A stretch of 64,000 bases of DNA from Sclerodactyla briareus (Eukaryota > Echinodermata > Holothuroidea > Dendrochirotida > Sclerodactylidae): NCBI GenBank assembly GCA_026419785.1, contig JAODTK010005595.1, forward strand, positions 248,001 to 312,000. The letters are read 5' to 3'. Numbering within the stretch: the first letter of the stretch is position 1; each line of letters starts with the position of its first letter. Shown here in pieces: positions 12,030-22,911 of this stretch. The notes under the pieces are model-generated. The model did not search any database. It was not told where the DNA came from and saw only the letters and a program-made list of their open reading frames with translations. Made by a program: the position numbers and the translations under genes.

Positions 12030-14460
12030 TCAAGCCTCCAGTTATTGCATTCTGGATGACCCAGGGTATATATAGATTCCCTTCCCACGTTTCCCGTTTC
12101 TTTCGACGCAAATCTCAAAAAAAAAATTGCCCGAATATCAAAGGCGCTCGAATTTCATTGCAGTTTAAGGGTGAACGTGTACATAAAATACACGCTTTCG
12201 CTTCGCGCCGCCGAAACCGTTGCTCACTTCATGATATAAGTTTTTTTATATTTCAAAACCATTTAGAAAAAAAAAAAAATTGAAATTTGATCGATTTCTG
12301 CCTAAACTCTCTCTCTCTCTTGTTTTTTTTTTCATATCTATTTCGGCTGTTTCATTTGAACCATGCGTGGTAAACTGCTTTGCTCCGAAATGTAGAGCTG
12401 GGAAGGGGGCGGCCGCTTCCTCTTCCTATGTCCACGCCTCCACAGATTTATCCAGGACCACTATTTGTAAAAATATGCCAGTCACCGGTATACTAGTCTA
12501 GAGAAAAAATAGCTCGATATATACTTTAACAATACAGGCAGCAATATAACGTTTACTATTACGCGCGAAGCGCGCGAAATTTTTGCCTATTTTGTGGATA
12601 TTGGATTCGAAAATTGGACTATCAGCAGAAAATTCAAGCAATCTTACGAAAATGACGGAAAGTGGGAAAAGCATGAATACAAATGCTGTTTTGAAAATCA
12701 AAAAGGGGTTTCCGGACCTGTCGAGTGGGGGGGGGCGGAAAGGCCCTACCGCCCCTCCACATTTTTCACTGGGGGGGCTGGCACCCCCCCAGCCCCCCCG
12801 TTCCTACGCCCTTGGAAAATGAATACTGGGCATGGGGGGTTGAATACTGGTCATGTGCCACTATGTTTTCAAAGTAACCGCTCAAAAATAAAATGAAGGA
12901 ATTCGCATATTTTGGTGGTAACCGTTGCCTATGAAAAGTCTAAGAAAGATGCATGATAACAGATCATTTTAGTCCCCATGGTACCAGTAGTAGTAAAACT
13001 GCCTTAAAGGGTGGATTATGTGCACTTTACCCTAGTATAACCTACCGATAATCTGTAAGAGGAAGCCCCCCCTCCCCCCCTGTAATAGAAGCCCCTTCCC
13101 CCTTTTTTGGGGGACATTCCAATGAAGGTAGGAAGCATTTACCAAGTAAAATGAAAATTTAGTCCTTGAACAGGCTACACAAAAGTATATTATTTGGGAA
13201 GTAGCCTATCACAGTGGCGTATAGGAAATTTGAAGCCATACCGCAAAATTTATTTTTACCTCAAATAATCGCCCCCTCTTTAAAATGTACGCCCCCCGGG
13301 GCGGTTATTACAGATATACGGGCACATATGATGTATTGGAAGGCTGAAATCGAGAATGACAAAACCTTGGGGAAATACTCTGGAAATCTTACACCTAGCT
13401 TGAAGTAGAGCTAGTTACGTAGAATATTTGGATTATTTTATTTGACCTCGATCAATATGTCTGCATTACACAGACTTTGCCGGAAGTAACGTTAGCCTAA
13501 GCTAATACAGCAGTATTGGGCCTAATCAAGCATCAGCTCTGACACACATATGACAAGGTCATGTGATGTGCACTGACATATCTTCCCATGAAACATACAC
13601 TTGAACTAGAAGCGGTATTGAGTTGTTACTTTCAGCAAAATGGGTGCGTGGGGTGCTTGGGTAACGAGTATTGCTCGCATAGCTGTTGTGTAGTGCTCTT
13701 ATGAGGAAACTGGTCAGCATCATGTAGACGAAGGGCTATTCTAGTAAGGAATATGAAGTCTGTTGATCTTGCTCGTGTAGTTTCACAATATTATGAATAA
13801 ATGTATATATTCTTATGTGCCATAATAAGTATTGGACTTCATGTTGTTGTTTGTTTAGTGTATGTGCCAAATCTCTTTTTATTCTTTTTTTGATCGCAAG
13901 AAAGAGTGCGGGAATTTCCCGCTATGACCTTGTCTCTGCGGGATCATGAGAGGAGTGCGCAAATCCTGCAATCGCGCACCCTAGCGCGAACACTGAGACA
14001 CGCGCTGTTGCAACAAACAGCAGCTGAAAAACGTCTACCCTAGGCCTGGGCTATATATTTGGAATATAGGTGATTGCAAAACCTCTTTCCATAGTTGGCA
14101 CTATTTTGTTAGCCATCCATGGAGCAATTCCAGAATGAAAACACAATATCTCATTTATTTGTGTGTGGAGGGGATTGGGATTTCAATAACCTCCATCAAA
14201 TGACCGAACGGGCGCTTTGGAGTAATTTTGATGAAGATGAAGAAGTTCATCATTTTCAGTTCTGTGGCTCCTATGTGGATAGGAATTAGATGCATTTAGT
14301 ATTCTGATTAGTGGCTGAGTTGCAATAAAATTATCTGAGCAGAGTCAAGAATCATAATCTCAAACAATTGTGCATGCCATAATTGTACACAAGTTTCATG
14401 CATTCCTCTTGTTTGCCCACGAGGCTGCTGACCTATAAAATGAAGTTTAACAGTTTTTTT
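12030..14460. other. Region upstream of the POLR1D-like exons
   Basis: No exon is assigned here. A 57-codon ATG frame at 14,119-14,290 ends in DEDEEVHHFQFCGSYVDRN but has no support as the missing first exon. Contains a CT microsatellite at 12,308-12,322 and poly-C/poly-G patches. Confidence 0.35.
12771..12799. other. Perfect GC hairpin, 11-bp stem
   Basis: GGGGGGGCTGG at 12,771-12,781 pairs with CCAGCCCCCCC at 12,789-12,799 across a 7-base loop. Likely part of a dispersed G-rich repeat. Confidence 0.6.
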
Positions 14461-14469
14461 CAATTCCAG

Positions 14470-14544
14470 ACTTGCAATGGAAGAGCTGCAGAAAGAAGCA
14501 ACACGGGGGAGGCAGAGATCAGATACTATGGGCGTTGCTGGTTG
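14470..14544 (+). CDS. POLR1D: POLR1D isoform-2-like protein, upstream exon
   Basis: After the polypyrimidine acceptor TTTTTTTCAATTCCAG it reads LAMEELQKEATRGRQRSDTM and GVAGW, ending TG|GTATGG. This matches the A.EEL.KEA.RG..R..TMG..GW block of the short alternative product (isoform 2) of the vertebrate POLR1D locus. That protein is distinct from the RPAC2 subunit of RNA polymerases I and III encoded by isoform 1, and its function is little known. The phase 2 end joins the exon at 19,182 to give GWMK, as in the family. The first coding exon was not found. Confidence 0.7.
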
Positions 14545-14739
14545 GTATGGCAAATTTTAGTTTTTTTTCAATATCAGTGCGAATGTTGAGGATCAATTCC
14601 ACCCCCCTTTTGCAACCTTATTCTCTATGTACACATTCTCACTGCTAATTACAATGCCAACAATTCCTCAATTACTATATTACTCATTGTGCTCTCAGCC
14701 GTCCTCTGTATACAGGACCGTGGAGACGGAGGGGGGGGG

Positions 14740-14764
14740 GGGGGCTGCAGGGGCTTCAGCCCCC
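14740..14764. other. GC hairpin, 8-bp stem, beside a 14-G run
   Basis: GGGGGCTG at 14,740-14,747 pairs with CAGCCCCC at 14,757-14,764. Similar in make-up to the hairpin at 12.77 kb. Confidence 0.55.
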
Positions 14765-14769
14765 GCACT

Positions 14770-16185
14770 TCTCTGCCATCGGCATTCTGGGCCACCTAAA
14801 TTTGGGCCGCCCTGTGACTAGGTAAAAATAATGTCTAGCCTACTAATTTCAGGTATTACAAAATAAATATGACAATGAGCAATTTTCTGGACTTGTCGGC
14901 TATTCACAGCTAGCTCTGCAAATTGAAGAACAATCAATACGTAGGATTCTGCTACGATAACTCCCGAAATGCAGCACTGCCCTATCGTACGGTTAGACCT
15001 ACTCGACTCCGGCAGCCCACAATGGTAGTAACCCCAGACGAAAGATCAAGTTTGGCCTCATTTAAGATGGAGTACAGATGTCCGTTTCTAGTCCGAGGCA
15101 AGATAAAATGAAGAACAAGCTGGGGGACAAGATCCGTTTAACAGGAATTTGGTCCGTTTAAACGCGCGACCATTCGTGTAAACATAAAAACGTTGAAACA
15201 ACGAAGCCCCTGCCCTACTGGGGGTATGTGACTTTATCATTTTACGTGCCTGCTGTCAGGTTGGTCACAATATATTGCCAAGGTTCGATGTAAAGTAAAC
15301 GTCTGACCCACCTCTCTGAATTGCAAAACGTATTGAAGCCGTAGGCCTACACAGTTCCTCCCACACACATAACATGGAGATAGGAACCCCTGCTAGTAAT
15401 TTCCTGACGTTGTCTGTTGGTTCGACAATAGCGGTAACTGGGGTAACGTCAAATGTTATTCGACTGAATAGACCCCTAATGCTCCAGTCTAATGGCAATT
15501 GAGATTCCTGTGTAGCAACTTTCCTTTTGCTGGAGATTTGGTACTAGATGTTTATACCATGATTATGGTTTTAGCCAGACACCTTCGTCACTTTACTGGC
15601 GGGCACACATCCCTCATTCATTTTGTAGGTTTCACTGATTATTTTCGTTACATATTTTCCGCAGATCCCACAATGGTCTATGTTCGGGCCTACTATACGT
15701 ATGTGGCTATTCTTATTTTTTAGGGCCTTAATAATGACATTTTCCAAGTTTATCTATTAGATTCAGGTTTCACTTGATTTATCTTGGGTAAGAAGTAATT
15801 GGTTTGTCGCGAAATAAAAAAAAAATGTGGTACAAGAATCCAATTTTTAGGATGTCAGTTACTGCCTGAACACGCACGAAAGGTAGCTTCTCCTGCGATC
15901 TGGGGGGGTCTGTCATACAAAAATTTTTGTTTTCAGCCCCGCGCCAACCGATGGTGGCGCTCCGCTTAGATGGTGGGCCGCCACAATGATTAGCCCCCCC
16001 ACTCGAATTCTCTCCCCACGGTCCCTGGTATACATGTCCTGCATTCTACGCTGAGGTGGTTAGATGTTTCGTGATGGATCAGTGCTTGCCATATGCATCT
16101 CTAAGATCCGAGCACTATGAGGAGTCATTTCTGCAGGATTCTTAGGTCTCACAATGCCATGCAGGAAATTGTGGTTAGCACAGTT
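14770..16185. other. POLR1D-like intron, no feature
   Basis: I see no coding block or repeat beyond short G runs at 15,901-15,907. Confidence 0.4.
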
Positions 16186-16189
16186 GTTA

Positions 16190-16445
16190 AGCGTCAGCAT
16201 TCCACTAGGGAGGCCGGGGTTTGATTTCGGGCTGGGTCATACCAAGGCTTAAAAATGGTTTCTCCGGTTGCCTTCTAGCTGGGCGCACAGCATTAGAGAC
16301 AGGAACAGAGAAAAGATGAGGGCTAGGCATTTTGCATGCTGTCGTTCGTGCGAAATTACCCCCTCCTTCACAATAGGTAGCGCCACAGAGGCATGACCTT
16401 AGGCTTATTCCGTGTACTTGGTGAAGGTTTCGCAGTGACATTTGT
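16190..16445 (+). mobile_element. tRNA-derived SINE, family B
   Basis: Head GGCCGGGGTTTGATTTCGGG, core CTAGCTGGGCGCACAGC and end GTGTACTTGGTGAAGG match the 30.3-kb copy. It abuts the 3' end of the LINE. Confidence 0.72.
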
Positions 16446-18910
16446 GCAGTTTACCTGAGTTTACCTGGATGGCAACCCTCTCCTTCTCGGGCTCTGCCGA
16501 GTCCACCAGAGAGAATGGCTTGTAGGGATAGGAGGTCAACTGACCCTTAAAGATCCCACACTTTTGCAGTTTGCTCTTGAAGATGTTGAGTGTTGGCGTG
16601 TAACTACTTCCTCTGGAAGCCTGTTCCAGGTTTTCAAAATTCATTGAAATATGAATTTCTCCTAACTTCCAAGCGTACTCTTTGTGGTCTTATCTTCCTG
16701 GAATTTCCTCGAGTTTTACTATCAGTGACGAAAACAACAAAATTGTTTATATCCATGTGCACTCTTCCTTGTGTGATATTATAAAATGTTATGAGATCTT
16801 GGCGCATGTGGACGTTTCTCTATAGTCATCAGATTTTAGAACTTTGAGACGCTCTTCGTACGATTTATGTTTTTATTCCAGGTATAAGTCTCGTCATTCT
16901 CGCGTACACCTTCTAGCAAAGCAATGTCCTTCTTCAAATATGGTTTCCAAACCTGAATGCCGCATCAAGGTGTGGCCGTATCAGTGACTTGTACAAGCTT
17001 AAGACAATCTTTCTGTCACAGTTAGTGAAGTTTCTTTTAACAATCCCCATTACTTTATTGGCTTTCTTTACTGCTTCTGCACATAGTCTGTTGAATTTCA
17101 TAGTAGTATTAACATAAACCCCTGAATCTTTCTCCTCGCTATTTTTTTTAGTTCCTGTCCATCCATTTCATACTTGTGCTCGGGATTGTTATATCCAAAA
17201 TGCATGACAGAAATTTTCCAACATTAAATTTCATTTGCCACTTTTCGGACCAATTCACCAACATGCCCAAGTCCTGCTGCAATCTCTGCCGATCTCTATT
17301 GTCTCTCATCGGGCAAATTACTTTGGTGTCATCAGCAAACTTACTGACTTCTGACTGCACTCCAATATCCAAATCGTTCATAAAAATTGTAAAACAAACT
17401 GGCCCCAATACTTAGCCCTGCACAAGGGAACTGGTGACTCCATCCAATCAGATTCCTTTCCGTTTAATACTACCCACTGCTTCTGGTCTTTGAGCCATTG
17501 CTCCACCCACTTCAAAATAAGTCATTCAATCTCCATGGCTTGTAGTTTAGCAATAAGTCTCTTATGGGGAACTGTGTCAAAAGCCTTCTGGAAATCTAGG
17601 TACACCACATCAACTGGTATCCCATCATCTATGAATCTCACTGAGGTATCCCAGTATCCAGCTTTTAGTGACACATGAACGTCCTCTCCTGAATCCAATG
17701 CTGCGTATTTAACAGTAAGTATTTTTTCCCAAGTGGTCGGTACTATAGATCCCGCAATATCATCTCCATTACTTTCCAGGACGATGTTAGATTAAAACAG
17801 GTTCTGGTAGTTTGAGAGACATCTGAGTGATCTCCTTTTTTGTATAATGGTGTGATGTTTGCCATTTTCCATTCTGAAGGAATCTCTGTTGTTTCTATCG
17901 ACTTCTCAAAGATCATTTGCAATGGAACGGTAAGTTCTTTTGCCATTTCCATTAAAAAGTCTGAGCTTTATATGTCTGGACCCAGACAGCCTTTCCCTTT
18001 CAATGCTTTGTAGCTTCTCGAGTACCATGGGTTCTGTTATTCTGACCGTCTCTAATTTACAAGTCTACGTCTCTGCAAAATCCGGTTACTTCTGGAAATT
18101 ACTGTCTTCTTCTGTAAATACTGAACTGAAGAACTGTCGTGCAGCAGCAGTCTCGTGTTCGGTTTCAATAATTTTTCCATCTTCATCTTTTATAGGGCCC
18201 ACTTTTTCTCTAACTTTCTGTTTCGATCTAATGTAAGATTAAAAGGACTTTGGGTCTTCTTTAATCTTCTCAGGAAGCTGTCGTTCAAAATTCAGTTTTG
18301 CTTCCTTTATATAAGCTTTACCATCTGTTGCCATGTCTTATGATAATTCCAGTCTGACAATTTTCAGTCGTCCTATACTGCGGCCAGGATTTACGCTTCT
18401 TCCATTATGAGACTTCTGAGATTCTGTGGTCATCCATTTTGGTCTACCATGTAGTTTTCGCACTTTTTCCTTTATAGGAACAGGGTTTTCTGTCTTTGAT
18501 GATAAATCTCATTAAATTTGTCCCACATGCACTGTACTCCCATGCCATTGATTTTTTTTTTTTCCAGTCTATGTTTGTATACTGTTCTTTTATGTGTTTC
18601 CAATTTGCCTTCCTCCAATCTTCAACTACTTGAGTTTTTTCATCAGCTCCCCTTCTGGATATTAAGGATCAAACTATCCAAGTATGGTCACTACTGCCAA
18701 ACGGGTGACCGACTTCAATATTCTCCACCATCTCTTCTTCAGATGTCAGCAGAAGATGAAGTGTATTCCTTCCTCTTGTCGGCTCTCTGATATGCTGTTC
18801 CCAGAAATTATCATGGATTGTCTCTAAAAGTGTTCTGGAGGTTGGTGTGTCTGCTGTCCAGTTTACCCAGTTAATGTCAGGGTAATTATCCAGGTATCCA
18901 GTATCCAGGT
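16405..18910 (-). mobile_element. CR1/Jockey-like non-LTR retrotransposon, 5' truncated and decayed
   Basis: The minus strand reads in order the end of an endonuclease domain (NYPDINW, EPTRGRNTLHLLLTSEEEM, HPFGSSDH), the reverse transcriptase N-part (IPSEWKMANITPLYKKGD), the catalytic block with FADD at 17,328-17,339 (GPVCFTIFMNDLDIG, KFADDTKV), and the C-terminal part (SYEERLKVL-like near 16,840, TLNIFKSKLQKC at about 16,560). Frameshifts and stops break it throughout. The endonuclease start is missing. It lies in the intron of the POLR1D-like gene in opposite orientation and abuts a SINE tail at its 5' end. Confidence 0.88.
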
Positions 18911-18958
18911 CTGCACCCTTGCCGGGCCTTGAATAGGTTTGATCCTCTGTCCGGCAAG
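18875..18958 (+). mobile_element. SINE family B, tail fragment
   Basis: TATCCAGGTCTGCACCCTTG and GCCTTGAATAGGTTTGATCC match the family B tail. It marks the 5' truncation point of the neighbouring LINE. Confidence 0.6.
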
Positions 18959-19181
18959 TATGATCCTTATTGTAGTATGAACAGGTACATTGAGGTTTAT
19001 GAAGCAACATGTGCTGTTTTGGAAGAGGTTTCTGAAGGGAGAGGCCATAGCAGAATGTCAGACTTGTTCCCATCTCTGGAATGTCATAATTGGGGCAATA
19101 CCATTGTATTCAATATTTTCTGCATTCTCTCATGCTTAACCATGCTCACCAATATGCCCTAACATTTGTATTTTCTGACAG

Positions 19182-19468
19182 GATGAAGCCGAAGATCGAG
19201 ACCAAATAAACGTTTTTTGAAGAACACTCTAGCTGGGGCAGTGCGACAGAGAGAACGGGATGTGAAGACTGCAAGTGGACAGAAAAAAATGAAAGAGAGC
19301 ATGGATGCAGACAAGAGGAGAGAAGAACACAAAGTTATTGAGGTTCAATCCAGTGACAAAAATCCCACAAGGACCAACTCTTCTCACACTGGCCGCAAGT
19401 CAGCCAATGCTAGAAAAGCGGAGTCATTGAAAAAAACTGAAACGCTTGACAAGAGAAGAACGAAATAA
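19182..19468 (+). CDS. POLR1D: POLR1D isoform-2-like protein, terminal exon
   Basis: After TATTTTCTGACAG it reads MKPKIET, then with one surplus A removed near 19,204 NKRFLKNTLAGAV, and then a long Lys/Arg/Glu-rich tail ending at TAA. MK...TNKRFL.NT is the conserved core of POLR1D isoform 2, followed in relatives by a similar charged, disordered tail. The single-base insertion puts a stop in the literal frame and looks like the consensus errors in the CLC gene. The intron before it holds a LINE. Confidence 0.7.
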
Positions 19469-19479
19469 TTTGAAAGTAA

Positions 19480-22400
19480 AGAAAGGTTCAGTGAGGTGAG
19501 ACTGTGAGAGGCAGCTTGTGATCTGAGGGAGGATGGTAGTGCTGCCATCAACCAAGATGCTGATCCAATGGTTCAAACACCGAATACCTCTGGAATTGGA
19601 GACTGCATCAATGTTTCATGTGAATGCATCGTCTTCCAGTAGACTCTTCCTGTGAATTTCAGGCATCAGAAGAGGAGGCTGAAGTAGTGGCCCAACTGTC
19701 GGGGGTCACTACAATAGTAGAAAAGGAGAGGGGGGTGGGGGAGAGGTGTTCAGGGAGAAATGTGGCAGGGGTGGAAGTTTCATTCCTTTTATGTAGATGA
19801 TGTATTTAGGTATGCTACATTGTACTTAATTGCACAGAACACCCTTCCCCCACTAAGACCAGATGGAAGTCCAAAATTATTCATTAACAGAGTTGATGTT
19901 TAGGTGTGCTGCCATATTGCATCACAGGCTGCATCTGGGAACACTAAACTTAGGGAGGAGGGGGGGGGGGGGGGGGGGAGTATGGAGGATCATCTATGGT
20001 GGGGCCACTATACTGAACACAGAAGATTATTAGTGTTTAGGTATGCTACACAATATAAATTGCATGAAGGACCACCTGAAAATGTAAAATTTCCTAAAAG
20101 TGCTAACACTGAGTGAAAATAGGCGAATTATTCCTAAAGTGAAGTGGATGTAATAGGTGTACTACATTGCATCTAAGGTACCATGAAATGCCCCATTATG
20201 GACTCCTCCATGTCATTAATCCCGACTCCAGCCCCTTCCTCAAAACTTCCCTTCTACACCAGCTGACCTGGTTGAACACTTCAATAACAGGTGTTCATAC
20301 ATGTATCTCGCTTAGTCTTGAGTTAAGACGATATTTGTTTTAGCACTTCTTGAAGCTGATTGTTCTATCTTTAGACACAAAAATATGCAGCCCAACTGGC
20401 TGAAATAAATAGTTTTCCAAATTACAAAAATGTGGCTGTTGTCATGTGAGAAGAATCATGTTTGAATTGTCAAAACTGCTGAACAGCAATCCGAGGTCAC
20501 GTGTCGGTAACAGCAATAAGTCCAACCATTCACGGAATATTGGATCTCCGGAGGGGGGGTGTGTTCCCTATCAGGGTGTGATTGGCTCCCTCCAAGATTG
20601 GAAGGAGATATTGCAATTTGGCGATGATACAGATACAAACACAAACATATGATGGCGCACTGCAGAAATTCCGCGAGTGGTGTACATAAAGCAGCAGGTA
20701 ACGGGAATTATCAAGTATCATCGTCTTAACACAAGACTAATCTCTGCTTTGCATGTGATCCTCTACCTGTTAGGGTCAATACCCCCAGTCAAATTATCCA
20801 CCGAGGTTAGGGAATACATGTAGATGTCTACCAAGGGTTGACAAAACTAGGCACTTGCCAGCGGAAACAGCGTGTTAGGAGGATGTGTGTCAGTTGAAAC
20901 TGGCACTACTAGATCACCCTAGTGATACCATGGTGTACGAGAGCGAGGCGAGTAGAGGAAAAGGCTTGAATATACAGCATGGAAGCCCTGCTGTGGTAAC
21001 ACTAATCAGTAGTTGAGCAGCTATTGAAGTTGAACCAATGACTGTGTGAAGGTTAATTGTCAACATCGAGGGGCATCTTTCAAGGTGACCTGTAATGACA
21101 CAAGACCCAATGATGACCATGACCTCACAACCTAACGGCAACTGGGGTGGGGTCATTCCAGATCTTCAATGAGGGCTTCCATACAGTATGTTGATCCCCC
21201 AAAACAGAACGATGTTCTTCACTGCCTAACAACCCCCACCCCCCTCCCAATTGCTTTGAATTCCGCCCAACTTCCAACAAGCAACTGTGCCCTTGACAAT
21301 TTTTCTTCCTATAGATGGATCAAAATCATCTCAATAATTGGGAGTCTGGTAAACGACTAATATAATCAGTACAAAGGGGGCATCTTTTCAAATTCCAGTG
21401 ATCTGTCATGACACATGACTTTTTCAATGACCATGTCTCCAAAACAGTTTGGGCTGTTGAGTCTGGAGTGTTTTTCTCGAACAGAAAAGCTTCTCAAATG
21501 GGAACTAGCATATATCATATGACTACATATATCATAAGCAAAAAACATCCTTCATTCATCATGAAACATTAGTGATGTCTGTCAAAAGCTCCATGCTGAA
21601 TGGCTCAGTCATAAGTAGCAATCCTGGGGGACATGCCCCCCTCCTAATTTTAGAAATTAACTGTTGATTTTTCACAGTCCCTTTTAGGTGAAAAGGATCA
21701 TGTCATCATTTTGTTTTATGTCTGAAATAATCCACATCAGAGCTGAAAGTCAGTTCATGGTAAGTTTACATTCTGCCGGATATAATCCATGTAACAGAGT
21801 AGTAGGTCCTCTTTGTTTACTTGTTCTTAACTCTTACTTTGTCAGACTATCCCCTACTTTCCATCCATTTCCACCTACTAGGCGAATTTGTCCCCCGACT
21901 CCTGCTCAGATATGATCCTCCTCCTGCAGGACTAGCATTCCCCGATGAGGCCTCAGTCTCAAGGAATTCAATACCAACTACTCTACTCCAATTGGTATTT
22001 TTTTGATCTGGCAAGAAGCAGGACTACTCTTGAACAGGTTCCTGACATTATATTAGTATTCTCTAAGCCGGAGTAAAGGTTTATAAAATGTTTGTCACAT
22101 TTTTAGTAGTAACGTGAGGATGTCACTTCTGGATGTCACTTCTGTATCTTTTGAAAATCAATGTGCAATAACCACAGTGATTGACATTGTCTCCTTTCTA
22201 TTCATTACTGTATCTTTTTTTTGCAATGGTGAAACCAAGCCCCACTGAATCCCTCTCCCCGATGCATTCTCCATTTGACCAGTCACACGTTGTACGATTC
22301 GTGTGAACCATCCGATAGCATTGGAATTGTACACGGAGCAGGGGAATCCTTACCTCTTGAAGTGATGGTCCCATTAGGAAGATAACCCCCTGGCACTAAC

Positions 22401-22780
22401 CGATGGGCCTGTCTGCTCATTTAGCTCATTTGCCCAGGTTCCTGGTCATTGAAAGTGAAACAATTTGGTCACATTCTGACACTTCCTAGCCTCCTGCCAA
22501 GTTTGTCTTAGTTGTGCCTCTCCCTCCTATATCAGGCATGGAATCAACGGGGGATGAAAACGATTTCAATACAATTTTCCTGGTCCATTTTGTCAGGAAC
22601 GTTATGAGATCCCAACTGGTCAATAGCATCATGGCACACTGACAGCTGTGACCTGGAACTTATATGATGATTTTATAGGAGGACAACATGTTGGAATGTA
22701 ACACAACTATTGTTTCTCTCTGGGAAAAATTCGCAGGTAGCATTTGGCTTTAGCTCCTGCCTATGACGGCTGAACACATC
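19480..22780. other. Intergenic, no gene recognised
   Basis: A long G tract (about 18 bases) lies at 19,961-19,978, and AATAAA near 20,402 could serve the POLR1D-like gene. No conserved coding block is seen. Confidence 0.4.
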
Positions 22781-22785
22781 TAGTA

Positions 22786-22911
22786 ATGAAGAATTACCTA
22801 GGCCTGGGAGGCATCTACCAGCGTCTATCTACAGCTCTGGCAACAACCGGGCCTGAGCCTGACCTCATCCCAGCACTGCTGACGTACGCCCGAAAGTGGA
22901 CCAGCCATAAG
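22786..22911 (+). CDS. Unidentified candidate exon
   Basis: An open stretch reads GGIYQRLSTALATTGPEPDL, IPALLTYARKWTSHK and ends at a strong donor, AAG|GTACGT. The residues look like helical protein with natural codon use. The acceptor is unclear and I found no partner exon, so the gene is unknown. Chance cannot be excluded. Confidence 0.35.
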
